DNA of 64,000 nt from an uncultured Erythrobacter sp. (GCF_947502395.1 NZ_CANMZM010000002.1:434001-498000); one strand, 5' to 3'. Shown: positions 11,770-20,230, counted from the stretch's first letter. The notes: a model not told the origin generated them from the sequence alone. A program made the numbers and translations.

Positions 11770-12128
11770 CACCCTTCTCCCTCTGCTGCTCGGGAATGCT
11801 CCCAAGCGGCGAAGAAGACAAATGCAGCGAAGGCACATTGAAGGCTGAGCGAGAAGAGGAAATCCTCATAGCCGATCAGGTAGGTGTAGCCGTTTACTAG
11901 CACGTTCGATGCGATGATGGCGACGCCAAGCCACACCCCCAAGCGCTCGCGCGCCCAGATCAGGACAGCGGCAAGCGGATCAAGGAAGGTCAGAGAAGTC
12001 CAATAGATATTCCACGGCAACGGCCGGAAATCATAGGGTAGCCAGCCGCCATGAAACAGATCAAGGCAATGGGTGATCGTCCCGATGACAAAGCCCGCGG
12101 TCCAGATGATTTTAGCAATCGTTGGCAT
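11769..12128 (-). CDS. Small membrane protein, unknown
   Basis: The 119-residue protein has three or four hydrophobic helices (IIWTAGFVIGTITHCLDLF; SLTFLDPLAAVLIW; LGVAIIASNVLVNGYTYLIG; QCAFAAFVFFAAW) and a short charged tail. AGGTGG lies five bases before its ATG, and it starts 12 bases after the DUF1330 stop. It shares one base with the start of the next gene. I recognise no family. Position inside the ivd-mccB operon suggests a link with branched-chain acyl-CoA metabolism or its membrane environment, but that is inference. Confidence 0.7.
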   Translation of the reverse strand: MPTIAKIIWTAGFVIGTITHCLDLFHGGWLPYDFRPLPWNIYWTSLTFLDPLAAVLIWARERLGVWLGVAIIASNVLVNGYTYLIGYEDFLFSLSLQCAFAAFVFFAAWEHSRAAEGEG

Positions 12129-12140
12129 CAGGCCACCTGG

Positions 12141-12452
12141 CTAAGCCCCCGGTACATCGCCCGGTTCCAAGCCTTCGACGATAATCGCCTCAGCCGTGCT
12201 GCCCGCTTCGCGGAATTTGCTGATTTCCTGATATTCGGGCGAGGTTAGCCAGGCGAAAAGCTTTGGCTTGTCAGGGAATTCCATAAGGACGCTACGAGTG
12301 GCTTTCCACTCGCCCGCGACCACTTGCGGCTCTTCATCGACACTGAGCATTTTGCCTTCGAACTTTTCGAAGATGTCCATAAAGCGCTCTTCATATTTGT
12401 CATATTGCGAGCGGTCATGAATGGTCATGCGGCTGATCATGTAAACGGGCAT
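12141..12452 (-). CDS. DUF1330 family protein
   Basis: The 103-residue protein has the DUF1330 ferredoxin-like alpha+beta barrel pattern: a first strand MPVYMISRMTIHD, a helix with YDKYEERF, a central strand carrying VVAGEW, and LMEFPDKPKLFAWLTSPEY. Members are small dimeric cytosolic proteins with no settled function. It overlaps the preceding membrane gene by one base (TAATG), so it is very likely co-translated with the operon. Confidence 0.8.
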   Translation of the reverse strand: MPVYMISRMTIHDRSQYDKYEERFMDIFEKFEGKMLSVDEEPQVVAGEWKATRSVLMEFPDKPKLFAWLTSPEYQEISKFREAGSTAEAIIVEGLEPGDVPGA

Positions 12453-12805
12453 TAAGGCGCTTCTCCCACGAGGATGAGTATTCCGATAAGTGACAATAGA
12501 AAGCCGCCCGGGTGCTTGGCCTTAAGCATCACGAGATTGGCGATTCCCAAGATAAGCCACAAACCGCCGGTCGCCCATATCAAGATCGCGGGCGTCTTTG
12601 GCAGTGCGACAATCAGCGCGGTCAGCAAAAAGAACCCGGTCGACGAATGCCAGCCAAAGCGGGTGATCCCTTGCGTCATGGGCTCTTGAATAAACGGATC
12701 ATCCACCGCGAGCGTTGGAGTGATCAGCTTCTTCTCTCCCAAAACCGAGTGGAAGACGGAGGCAAATAGGATCAGCCCCACTGCAATGATGTGGAGCCAG
12801 CTCAA
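12452..12805 (-). CDS. Small four-helix membrane protein, unknown (paralogue of 11407-11769)
   Basis: The 117-residue protein has four predicted transmembrane helices (about 3-22, 53-70, 72-92 and 99-115). It has a short polar loop after HSVLGEKKL and an FGWHSSTGFF segment, with KHPGG before the last helix. It starts with TTG, which overlaps the stop of isovaleryl-CoA dehydrogenase as TTGA. The paralogue closer to mccB keeps the same layout, so the operon holds two copies of one unnamed family. Function unknown. Confidence 0.7.
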   Translation of the reverse strand: MSWLHIIAVGLILFASVFHSVLGEKKLITPTLAVDDPFIQEPMTQGITRFGWHSSTGFFLLTALIVALPKTPAILIWATGGLWLILGIANLVMLKAKHPGGFLLSLIGILILVGEAP

Positions 12806-13971
12806 CCGCCAGCCCCGATGAGCTCGCGCCCGATCAACATCCGGCGGATCTCATTGGTGCCTGCGCCAATATCGAGCAGTTTCGCATCGCGCATATAGCG
12901 TTCAACCGGCCAATCGGTGGTGTAGCCTGCGCCGCCCAATGCCTGCACGCTTTCCGCCGCAACCTTGAACGAGTTCTCGCTCGCGTAAAGGATTGCGCCT
13001 GCGGCATCGAAGCGGGTAGTTTGGTTCGCGTCACACGCCTTGGCCACGGCATAGACATAAGCACGCGCGGTTTGCAGCGCGACATACATGTCGGCGATTT
13101 TGCCCTGCATCAGCTGGAATGAGCCGATGGGTTTGCCAAATTGCTTACGCTCGCGAACGTAAGGAATGACCGTGTCGAGGCATGCCTGCATGATGCCGAT
13201 GGAAAGCCCAGCGAGCACAACGCGCTCGTAATCAAGCCCGCTCATCAACACGCCCACGCCGCCATTGACCGGGCCCATGATGTTTTCCTCGGGCACTTCG
13301 CAATTGTCGAAGACAAGCTCTGCGGTGGGGCTGCCGCGCATGCCGACTTTCTCGATCTTTTGGCCGATGGAGAAACCGGGCATGTCTTTCTCAATCAGGA
13401 ACGCCGTGATCCCGCGCGAACCTGCGTGGCCGTCGGTTTTGGCATAGACAACCAAAGTGTCGGCCTCGCTCGCATTGGTGATCCAGAACTTGGTCCCGTT
13501 GAGGATATATCCGCCTTGGACGGCATCGGCCTTCAACTTCATCGAAACCACGTCCGAGCCCGCGCCTGCCTCCGACATGGCGAGACTCCCCACATGCTCA
13601 CCGCTGATGAGTTTGGGCAGGTATTTTGCCTTCTGCTCAGGATTGGCCCAGCGACGGATTTGGTTGATGCAAAGGTTGGAGTGCGCACCGTAAGAAAGCG
13701 ACAAAGAGGCGCTCGCCCGCGCCACTTCTTCAACCGCGATCACATGCTCGATATAGCCAAGGCCAAGCCCGCCATCTTCTTCATCGACGGTGATGCCGTG
13801 CATGCCAAGGTCGCCCATCGCCCTCCACACTTCCTCGCGCGGGAAATGGTCTTCGCGGTCAATCTTGTCGCCCAGCGGCATCAGCTGTTCGTCGACAAAA
13901 CGCCCGACACTTTCGCGGATCATTTCGGCGCTTTCGCCCAGCTGGAAATCGAAATCAGGGGTGGCTCGCAT
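12802..13971 (-). CDS. ivd: Isovaleryl-CoA dehydrogenase
   Basis: The 389-residue flavoenzyme oxidises isovaleryl-CoA to 3-methylcrotonyl-CoA, the step before MCC in leucine degradation. The acyl-CoA dehydrogenase fold shows SEAGAGSDV and KFWITNASEADTLVVYAKT (FAD and substrate contacts). The catalytic base lies in the GLDYERVVLAG segment, as in isovaleryl-CoA dehydrogenases. The usual glutamate of medium-chain enzymes is replaced by glycine in IGAGTNEIRR, which is a good specificity marker. It is the first gene of the operon and is divergent from the lipoprotein at 14113 across 141 bases, which probably hold both promoters. Confidence 0.93.
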   Translation of the reverse strand: MRATPDFDFQLGESAEMIRESVGRFVDEQLMPLGDKIDREDHFPREEVWRAMGDLGMHGITVDEEDGGLGLGYIEHVIAVEEVARASASLSLSYGAHSNLCINQIRRWANPEQKAKYLPKLISGEHVGSLAMSEAGAGSDVVSMKLKADAVQGGYILNGTKFWITNASEADTLVVYAKTDGHAGSRGITAFLIEKDMPGFSIGQKIEKVGMRGSPTAELVFDNCEVPEENIMGPVNGGVGVLMSGLDYERVVLAGLSIGIMQACLDTVIPYVRERKQFGKPIGSFQLMQGKIADMYVALQTARAYVYAVAKACDANQTTRFDAAGAILYASENSFKVAAESVQALGGAGYTTDWPVERYMRDAKLLDIGAGTNEIRRMLIGRELIGAGG

Positions 13972-14112
13972 CAGTGCTCTCTCAAAAGCTCATGTTCATT
14001 TGTTGCGCGCCTTAGCAATCTTATTGGGAAAGGCCAATCATCGGGGCGCCATCGAGGCGGGTCTAGCACAGCGCTTGGCCTGAGGCGATTTGCGCTCTAG
14101 GCTGCAAGCGAC

Positions 14113-14595
14113 ATGGAATTACGCTCTCCCCCCCTTCGCCTCCTCGCTCCGCTTGGAATTCTGGTGATCTCCGCTTGCGCGCCAGCCGAAGAAGGCTCGA
14201 GCAATTCGGGCGAAGTGCAAGCGAATGAGGCGGCAGGCGACGCTGCTACCAATGAACCCCCTGCAGAACCGATGCTGATGGCAGACACCGGCTGGCTTAG
14301 CGTTGGCAGTGATGGTTCGGTGCAAACGACATTCCTCGATACCGGCGGGCGCTACCGCGATTTCCGCAATGGCGTGGCAATGGACATGGGTGATTGGGAA
14401 CAGCGCCCCGATGGCTCTGTGTGCTTTTCGCCCGATGCAGGACAAGGCGGGTGCTGGTCCGCTGACCAGCCAGAGAAGGATGGGTCAATCATCGTGACCA
14501 GCGCCGATGGCAAGCGGGTGGAAATCAAGCCCATTACCTACACCGCCCCTCCAGCCATCAAAGACACCGAAGAAGACACGCAAGTGAGCAGCTAA
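14113..14595 (+). CDS. Putative lipoprotein
   Basis: The 160-residue protein has a lipoprotein signal (LLAPLGILVISAC) followed by an acidic, low-complexity linker and a small beta-rich domain with DTGWLSVGSDGSVQTTFLD, GDWEQRPDGSVCFSP and GQGGCWSA. Two cysteines in the domain could form a disulfide. I recognise no named family. It precedes the osmoprotectant transporter genes in the same direction, but the gap and their unrelated type leave co-regulation open. Confidence 0.65.
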   Translation: MELRSPPLRLLAPLGILVISACAPAEEGSSNSGEVQANEAAGDAATNEPPAEPMLMADTGWLSVGSDGSVQTTFLDTGGRYRDFRNGVAMDMGDWEQRPDGSVCFSPDAGQGGCWSADQPEKDGSIIVTSADGKRVEIKPITYTAPPAIKDTEEDTQVSS

Positions 14596-14621
14596 GCTCA
14601 GCCAAGGTTAGGGGCAAAACC

Positions 14622-15428
14622 ATTTCCGCAAACGCATCCGATAACAGCGCCGCCCAAGCGCTTGTCCGCTTTGAAGCGGCAGAGCGGCGCTATGGTGAAG
14701 TTGTGGCTGTTGCCGGGGCGACCTGCGAGATAGCGGCGGGCAGTTTTGTCGCTCTGGTGGGATCGTCGGGCTCTGGAAAATCAACGCTGCTTAAGATGGT
14801 CAACACTCTCGTCGAACCCAGTGGTGGGCGGGTCCTGTTTGGCGAGGATGATGTAACAACCCTGCCTCAAGCCCAATTGCGACGCAGGGTGGGCTATGTA
14901 TTCCAAGGGATTGGCCTCTTCCCCCATTTCACCGTGAGCGAGAATATCGCCATCGGCCCGCGCCTGGCAGGGGAGACGCTCCCCGCATCGCGCATTGCCG
15001 ATCTTCTCAACCTCGTCGAGCTTGATATCGAGATGGCTAGCCGTATGCCCGACGAGCTTTCCGGCGGACAACGTCAACGTGTGGGCGTGGCGCGTGCACT
15101 TGCGAACGCCCCTGAGCTTTTGATTATGGACGAACCGTTCGGCGCGCTGGATCCCATCACTCGGGATGCCTTGGGCGAGAAGGTGCGCGAATTGCACACG
15201 AAGCTGGGCCTCACCACGATCATGGTGACCCATGATATGGCCGAAGCGCTGCTTCTCGCCGACCGCGTTCTGGTTATGGATAAGGGCGCCTTGGTCACGG
15301 ATGAGACCCCGCGCGCGCTTCTGAAAGGCGAAGGCGGCGAGATTGCGCAAGGGCTTGTCGCTGTGCCGCGCGAACAGGCAGAGCGCTTGGCTCATATGGA
15401 AGACATGCCAGAAGGTGGCCCAGCATGA
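14622..15428 (+). CDS. Osmoprotectant (glycine betaine/choline type) ABC transporter ATP-binding protein
   Basis: The ATPase powers import by the permease-binding fusion that follows. It has Walker A GSSGSGKST, signature LSGGQRQRVGVARAL, Walker B LLIMDEPFGALD and the H-loop MVTHDM, and lacks the long CBS tail of some homologues. The start is unusual. The only normal in-frame start is GTG at 14703, but the frame upstream (LVRFEAAERRYGEVVAV) reads as the expected first beta strands of the domain. The ATT at 14622 has AGGGG seven bases upstream and is given here as the likely start. If GTG were used, the protein would be 241 residues. It overlaps the next gene by four bases (ATGA). Confidence 0.8.
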   Translation: MSANASDNSAAQALVRFEAAERRYGEVVAVAGATCEIAAGSFVALVGSSGSGKSTLLKMVNTLVEPSGGRVLFGEDDVTTLPQAQLRRRVGYVFQGIGLFPHFTVSENIAIGPRLAGETLPASRIADLLNLVELDIEMASRMPDELSGGQRQRVGVARALANAPELLIMDEPFGALDPITRDALGEKVRELHTKLGLTTIMVTHDMAEALLLADRVLVMDKGALVTDETPRALLKGEGGEIAQGLVAVPREQAERLAHMEDMPEGGPA

Positions 15429-16963
15429 GCGAGATTATCGAGATCCTTCTGGGTCTAGGCGACAAATTCGCCGCGCATATTGTGCTGGCCGCCTCGGCGA
15501 TTGGACTTGGCATATTGGTCGCATTGCCGCTCGCCATTTGGGCCAGTCGTTCGCCCACCGTGTCGCGAGTTGCTCTCGGGTTCGCGAGCCTCGTGCAAAC
15601 CATCCCGGCCTTGGCGTTATTGGCGCTGTTCTTCCCAATCCTGCTCAGCCTTAGGGTGGTGTTTGGAGAGAATTTGCCGACGCTGGGCTTTCTCCCGGCG
15701 CTTTTGGCGCTTGCGCTCTATGCCTTGCTGCCCATCCTCCGAAACGCTGTCACGGCGCAGGCCAATCTCGACCCGCAAGTCTTGGAAGCCGCAGACGGCG
15801 TTGGCATGACGAGCCTTCAAAAACTGAGGCTTGTGGAGGCTCCTTTGGCCGCGCCCTTTGTGATGGCGGGAATTCGCACCGCAAGCGTGTGGACAATAGG
15901 CGCAGCGACGCTCTCCACCACTATTGGCCAACCCAGCCTTGGCGACCCGATCTTTGCCGGGCTTCAGACCCAGAACTGGGCGTTGGTTGTAGCGGGGTGT
16001 ATTGCAAGTGCGGGGCTTGCATTAGTGGTCGATGCGCTTTTGGGGATGATCGAAAGCGGCTTTGCCAAGCGGCGCAAATGGCAATGGGGCGCAGGGCTTG
16101 CGGCAGTTGCCTTTGGCCTCGGCGCAGCCTTGTTTGCGCAAGGCGACGGGGAGGATGACGACACAATCATCATCGCCTCCAAACAGTTTTCTGAGCAATA
16201 TATCCTCGCCCAATTGATCGGCGCTCAGTTGGAGAAAGCGGGCTATTCGGTCGCCTACCGTGATGGCTTGGGCTCCGCCGTAGTGCACAGCGCAGTCGCA
16301 TCCTCAAACATCGACATTTCGGTCGATTACACCGGCACGATCTGGACCAACGAGCTGGAGCGGACCGACAATCCGGGCCGCGAGGCGATGTATGAAACCA
16401 TCGTCGAATGGGAGCGCGAGAACACCGGTGTGCGAGTGCTCGGGCGGCTTGGATTTGAGAACGCCTATGCCTTTGCGATGCGTGCCGACCGTTCGGCGGA
16501 ATTGGGCATCACCAGCCTTGAAGACATGGTCGCGGTCGCCCCGCAACTTACTCTTGGCGGAGACCCTGAGTTTTTCGAGCGGCCAGAGTGGATTGCCGTT
16601 CGCGAGGCTTATGGATTGCGCGTTGGTGAGACCCGCAATTTCTCGCCGACCTTCATGTACAACGCTCTCCAATCGGGCGAGGCTGACGCGATCAGCGCTT
16701 ACACGTCGGATGGGCGGATTGCGGCGGACAAGCTTGTGGTCCTCGAGGACCCGCGCGAAGCTCTGCCCAGCTATGATGCGATGCTGATGATGAGCCCGCG
16801 CATTGCAGAGGATGAGGATATTGCCGCAGCGCTTCAACCCCTAATTGGGGCCATCTCCGTAGAGGTTATGCGCGAGGCAAACTATGCCGTGGACCGCAAG
16901 GGCGAAGGCAAACTTAGCCCTAAGGATGCAGCGGAGCAGTTGGCTGATCAAATCGGGCTTTAG
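15425..16963 (+). CDS. Osmoprotectant ABC permease fused to substrate-binding domain
   Basis: The 512-residue protein joins an N-terminal ABC permease domain (about 1-210, with the cytoplasmic coupling-loop segment EAADGVGMTSLQKLRLVEAPLA) to a C-terminal glycine betaine/choline binding domain (about 240-512, with IIASKQFSEQYILAQLIG and FSPTFMYNALQSGEADAISAY). A membrane helix (WGAGLAAVAFGLGAALFAQ) links the two, so the binding domain is tethered to the membrane outside. Such OpuC/OpuF-like fusions import compatible solutes. The exact ligand cannot be told, although the ProX-like fold points to betaine or choline. Its stop overlaps the convergent DUF2147 stop by four bases. Confidence 0.88.
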   Translation: MSEIIEILLGLGDKFAAHIVLAASAIGLGILVALPLAIWASRSPTVSRVALGFASLVQTIPALALLALFFPILLSLRVVFGENLPTLGFLPALLALALYALLPILRNAVTAQANLDPQVLEAADGVGMTSLQKLRLVEAPLAAPFVMAGIRTASVWTIGAATLSTTIGQPSLGDPIFAGLQTQNWALVVAGCIASAGLALVVDALLGMIESGFAKRRKWQWGAGLAAVAFGLGAALFAQGDGEDDDTIIIASKQFSEQYILAQLIGAQLEKAGYSVAYRDGLGSAVVHSAVASSNIDISVDYTGTIWTNELERTDNPGREAMYETIVEWERENTGVRVLGRLGFENAYAFAMRADRSAELGITSLEDMVAVAPQLTLGGDPEFFERPEWIAVREAYGLRVGETRNFSPTFMYNALQSGEADAISAYTSDGRIAADKLVVLEDPREALPSYDAMLMMSPRIAEDEDIAAALQPLIGAISVEVMREANYAVDRKGEGKLSPKDAAEQLADQIGL

Positions 16964-17391
16964 CGTGCGCGCCGCCAGGTTTGAGCCTGGCAAAACGGGC
17001 CAATACAACCGCGCACCTCAATCGTGTTGGTACCCATACGGCGAATCACCGAGCGATAGCTCTTCCCCGAGTTGGGATCATAGATTCGTCCGCGCCAAAG
17101 ATCATCATCCTCACGAAATTGAGTAAGGATAGGAAGGCCCAACAGCTTGCGTGTGCGCAGGCGCGCCTCCGGATTATTAATGTCGCGTTGATCCGCGCCG
17201 TCTGGGGGCTCGACCAGAAACTGCGCAATACGACCACAGGTCACGCTACCACAGCGCTTTATCTCAACCACGGCGTCGCGGTCTTCAGTCACCCATCGGC
17301 CCGTAATGGGTTCAGCGGCAAAGGCCGCTGTGGCATTCAAAACGAGGCAGGCGACAGTCATCACAAAGGTCATAAGCAGGCGCGGGATCAT
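16960..17391 (-). CDS. DUF2147 family exported protein
   Basis: The 143-residue protein has a Sec signal peptide (LLMTFVMTVACLVLNATAAFA) and then the DUF2147 beta-barrel-like domain: GRWVTEDRDAVVEIKRCG at the start and IEVRGCIGPFCQAQTWRR at the end, with cysteines at both ends. AAGGAG lies six bases before the ATG. Family members are small periplasmic proteins of unsettled function, perhaps binding small molecules. It follows the MidA-type gene in the same direction. Confidence 0.8.
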   Translation of the reverse strand: MIPRLLMTFVMTVACLVLNATAAFAAEPITGRWVTEDRDAVVEIKRCGSVTCGRIAQFLVEPPDGADQRDINNPEARLRTRKLLGLPILTQFREDDDLWRGRIYDPNSGKSYRSVIRRMGTNTIEVRGCIGPFCQAQTWRRAR

Positions 17392-17447
17392 GGAGCTCTC
17401 CTTAGGCTACCTTGGAGATACGGGCAATTTTATGCCGGGGTTACACC

Positions 17448-19367
17448 TCATTCAAAACCCACACCGTCCGGCCAGCGACGTCCACAAACACCCAAAACTT
17501 TGAACAATGTTCCCATCTGCGCGTCATCGACCAGTCGGCCATACTGACGCTTGATTGTGTCGGCCTCCTTGGGGTTCTGTCGTGTGAGCGCTTCCATGCG
17601 AACATCAATGCCCATTTGCCTTAGCCATTCGCCTTGCATTTGCACGCCCATAACGTCCGCGCCCTGCTGTTTGGCAATATTTGTGAGCAGTTCGAAATCG
17701 ACATGCGTGGTAAGGTCCGCTTGACCAGGGAAGTCGAACACATCGACCTTTGTGTGCGATTTGAGCGCCTGTAGGGTTGAGCCGGAGCGCAATTCGAACG
17801 GGCCATAATCGATGATCAGCGCCGCGCCGCCCTGATTCATCAGGCGCGAGGTGATCTCTCCCATAAGCGCCGAAGCCGCCGCGCTGGTTTCAATCATTGT
17901 GCCTTGGCTTGCGCTCCTCCAGCTCTTGGGCACGATCGCGTCCATTGGCTTGTCACCAGCGACAAACACAAAGTCATCGCCATCGAGGCCCACCATCCGC
18001 TCGTGCCACCCATTTGCCGAGCGCACCAGCTGGTGCACGGGAAGCGCGTCGAAGAACTCATTGGCGACGATCAACAGCGGCGCGTCTTCGGGCAAGGTCG
18101 AAAGGTCATCGTGGTGGACGACGTCCGGAAATGCCTCTTTCTGGATTTTGCGGAGCGCCGGTGACGTCTCTACAAAATGCAAAATGGGCTCAAACTCGTA
18201 GCGGCTTGCGGTGCGTAGCGCGTCTTTGGAGAGCGTGCCTCGACCCGGCCCAAGCTCGACAAAGTGGATGCGTTTGCGCGCACCCATTTTGACCCAGAGA
18301 TCGGCAAACCAAAGGCCGATGAGCTCCCCGAACATCTGGCTGATTTCGGGCGAGGTGATGAAGTCACCCTCTTCGCCAAGGGGATCGCGGCTGGTGTAGT
18401 AGCGGGCGTTGCTCTCCGCCATATAATGGGCAAGGCTTATCGGACCGGTCTCTCGGATGAGACGACGGAAGGTTTGGCCCAAGTTCTTGGCCTTCTCTGC
18501 CGCGTTTTCAAGGGCCTCAACCTCCGCCTTCTCGAGCGCTTTCTGCTCGGCCAATGCCTTTTTCTTGGCATCAGCTTCAGCCTTCTTCTTGGCTTCGGCC
18601 TTGGCCTTCTCTTCCTCTTTGGCTTTGCGCTCGGCCTTGGCTGCGGCCTCGCGTTTGGCCTTTTCTTCCGCTTCGCGTTTAGCTTTTGCAGCAGCCTCTG
18701 CCTTGGCCTTCTGCTCCGCTTCGGCTTTCGCTTTTTGCTCGGCTTCGCGCTTGGCCTCTGCTTCCGCTTTCGCCTTTGCTTCAGCCTTGGCCTTTCTCTC
18801 GGCCTCTTTGCGTGCCTTTTCTTCCGCTTCGCGTTTTGCCTTTGCCTCAGCTTCGGCCTTTGCCTTGCGAGCAGCTTCCTCCTTGGCTTTCTTCTCCGCG
18901 GCTATGCGCTTTTTCTCTTCCGCCTCACGCTTTGCTTTGGCTTCAGCGTCGGCGCGGGCCTTGGCCTCAGCCTCTTCCCTCGCTTTGCGCTCCGCCTCCG
19001 CTTTAGCCTTTGCCGCTGCTGCAGCCTTGGCCTCGGCTTCGCGTTTTGCCTTCGCCTCGGCCTCCGCTTTCGCGGCAAGCGCTGCCTCTTCCTCTACGAG
19101 CTTTTTGGCGAGTGCGACCGCCTCTGCAGCGGCTGCAGCTTTCTCTTGCGCCGCTTGGCGAGCGGTCTCGTCAACTGCCAAATCCTCGAACGGAACCTCC
19201 GTCTCGGTCCCGTCCGGTTCGATCAATCGGAGTGTTGCAACACGCGTGGTGCGCAGCGTGATTGCGCTTAGGCCGCCCGAGCTCCCGCGCCTGTCCCCAC
19301 GTCCTTGCGGGTCATCGCGTAGATCACGACAATCAATCCAGTCAGTATCAGCGGTACGCTCAGCCAT
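17448..19367 (-). CDS. MidA/NDUFAF7-type SAM methyltransferase with long Ala/Lys/Glu-rich N-terminal region
   Basis: The C-terminal half (from about residue 299) is a class I methyltransferase of the MidA/NDUFAF7 family, recognised by FRRLIRETGPISLAHYMAE, YYTSRDPLGEEGDFITSPEI, FVELGPGRGTLSKDALR (SAM loop) and the ANEFFDALPVHQL active-site block. In mitochondria this family methylates an arginine of a complex I subunit. About 220 residues before it (roughly 70-295) are almost only A, K, E and R in irregular repeats, predicted as one long charged helix or coiled coil. The ORF-defining ATG at 19367 lies inside lgt; a start near 19227 (TTG) is possible. The N-terminal boundary is therefore uncertain, the methyltransferase is not. 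Confidence 0.8.
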   Translation of the reverse strand: MAERTADTDWIDCRDLRDDPQGRGDRRGSSGGLSAITLRTTRVATLRLIEPDGTETEVPFEDLAVDETARQAAQEKAAAAAEAVALAKKLVEEEAALAAKAEAEAKAKREAEAKAAAAAKAKAEAERKAREEAEAKARADAEAKAKREAEEKKRIAAEKKAKEEAARKAKAEAEAKAKREAEEKARKEAERKAKAEAKAKAEAEAKREAEQKAKAEAEQKAKAEAAAKAKREAEEKAKREAAAKAERKAKEEEKAKAEAKKKAEADAKKKALAEQKALEKAEVEALENAAEKAKNLGQTFRRLIRETGPISLAHYMAESNARYYTSRDPLGEEGDFITSPEISQMFGELIGLWFADLWVKMGARKRIHFVELGPGRGTLSKDALRTASRYEFEPILHFVETSPALRKIQKEAFPDVVHHDDLSTLPEDAPLLIVANEFFDALPVHQLVRSANGWHERMVGLDGDDFVFVAGDKPMDAIVPKSWRSASQGTMIETSAAASALMGEITSRLMNQGGAALIIDYGPFELRSGSTLQALKSHTKVDVFDFPGQADLTTHVDFELLTNIAKQQGADVMGVQMQGEWLRQMGIDVRMEALTRQNPKEADTIKRQYGRLVDDAQMGTLFKVLGVCGRRWPDGVGFE

Positions 19368-20206
19368 TGGCCCATTGATAGACCGGTTTGCACGACCAAG
19401 TCAGCCAATTGTTCGTCTGGTTCGCGGAAAAATTCGTTGAAGAAGCGCGCACAGCCCATGCCAATGGTGAAAACACCGACCAATAGGCCCGGACGGAAAC
19501 GCGCGCGGGTCTTCCAGAACAACAACAACAGGATGACGAGCAAAAGCAACCCTTCGAGCCCAGCTTGATAGAGCTGGCTAGGGTGACGCGCAATTTCACC
19601 TGCACGCGGATCAGGGAACACCATGGCCCATGGCACATCGCTTACGCGCCCCCACAGTTCGCCATTGTTGAAGTTGGCAAGGCGACCCAGCAGCATTCCC
19701 ATCGGAACGCTTGGAGCGATGTAGTCACACACGCGCAGGAAATTCAGTTTGTTGCGGAGAGTGACGAAGAGAATCGCCACAACAACGCCAACAAGGCCAC
19801 CATGAAAGCTCATGCCCCCGTCCCACATGCGCAGCAGCTTCCAACTGATCAGACCCTCACCGGAAAAATCGGTGAAGGCGCTCGGAATACCGGTATCACC
19901 ACCCGTGTAGAAGGCCGCATATCCCAGCCTGCCACCCAGGATGACACCTAGTGTACAGTAGAAGAAAAGGTCATCTGCGTGACGCTGTGCCATGGGTGCG
20001 CCCGGTGTCTTCAGCGCCTTGGACGTATGCCAATAGGCGAACATCACGCCGATCAGATAGGCGAGGGAATAATAGCGCAACTGAAACGAGCCGATTTCGA
20101 ACAAATAGGGACTCATACCCAGATCGGACCAATAAACCGGATCAACAGCGCCGCTGCTGGCCGCAGCAAGATTCAAAATGCCGCTCGCAGCAAGTAGTGA
20201 CAGCAC
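19268..20206 (-). CDS. lgt: Prolipoprotein diacylglyceryl transferase
   Basis: Lgt attaches diacylglycerol to the lipobox cysteine of prolipoproteins at the inner membrane, the first step of lipoprotein maturation. The signature GRLANFNNGELWGR is present, along with the HGG motif (FHGGLVGVV) and RHPSQLYQ. The 312-residue protein has about seven membrane helices. It starts with GTG at 20206, with AGAGG about eight bases upstream. The long, weakly conserved N-terminus could mean a later start, because typical homologues begin near MSPYLFEIG. It overlaps the start of the MidA-type frame. Confidence 0.93.
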   Translation of the reverse strand: MLSLLAASGILNLAAASSGAVDPVYWSDLGMSPYLFEIGSFQLRYYSLAYLIGVMFAYWHTSKALKTPGAPMAQRHADDLFFYCTLGVILGGRLGYAAFYTGGDTGIPSAFTDFSGEGLISWKLLRMWDGGMSFHGGLVGVVVAILFVTLRNKLNFLRVCDYIAPSVPMGMLLGRLANFNNGELWGRVSDVPWAMVFPDPRAGEIARHPSQLYQAGLEGLLLLVILLLLFWKTRARFRPGLLVGVFTIGMGCARFFNEFFREPDEQLADLVVQTGLSMGQWLSVPLILTGLIVVIYAMTRKDVGTGAGARAA

Positions 20207-20230
20207 GAAGGGAACCTCTTACATGAGTTG

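Noticed and set aside
18264..19440. Long plus-strand ORFs (335 and 327 codons) rich in Leu/Phe/Cys/Ser/Arg
   Set aside because: They are the complement of the Ala/Lys/Glu-rich repeat of the MidA-type gene, where low complexity keeps several frames open; no ribosome binding site or domain.
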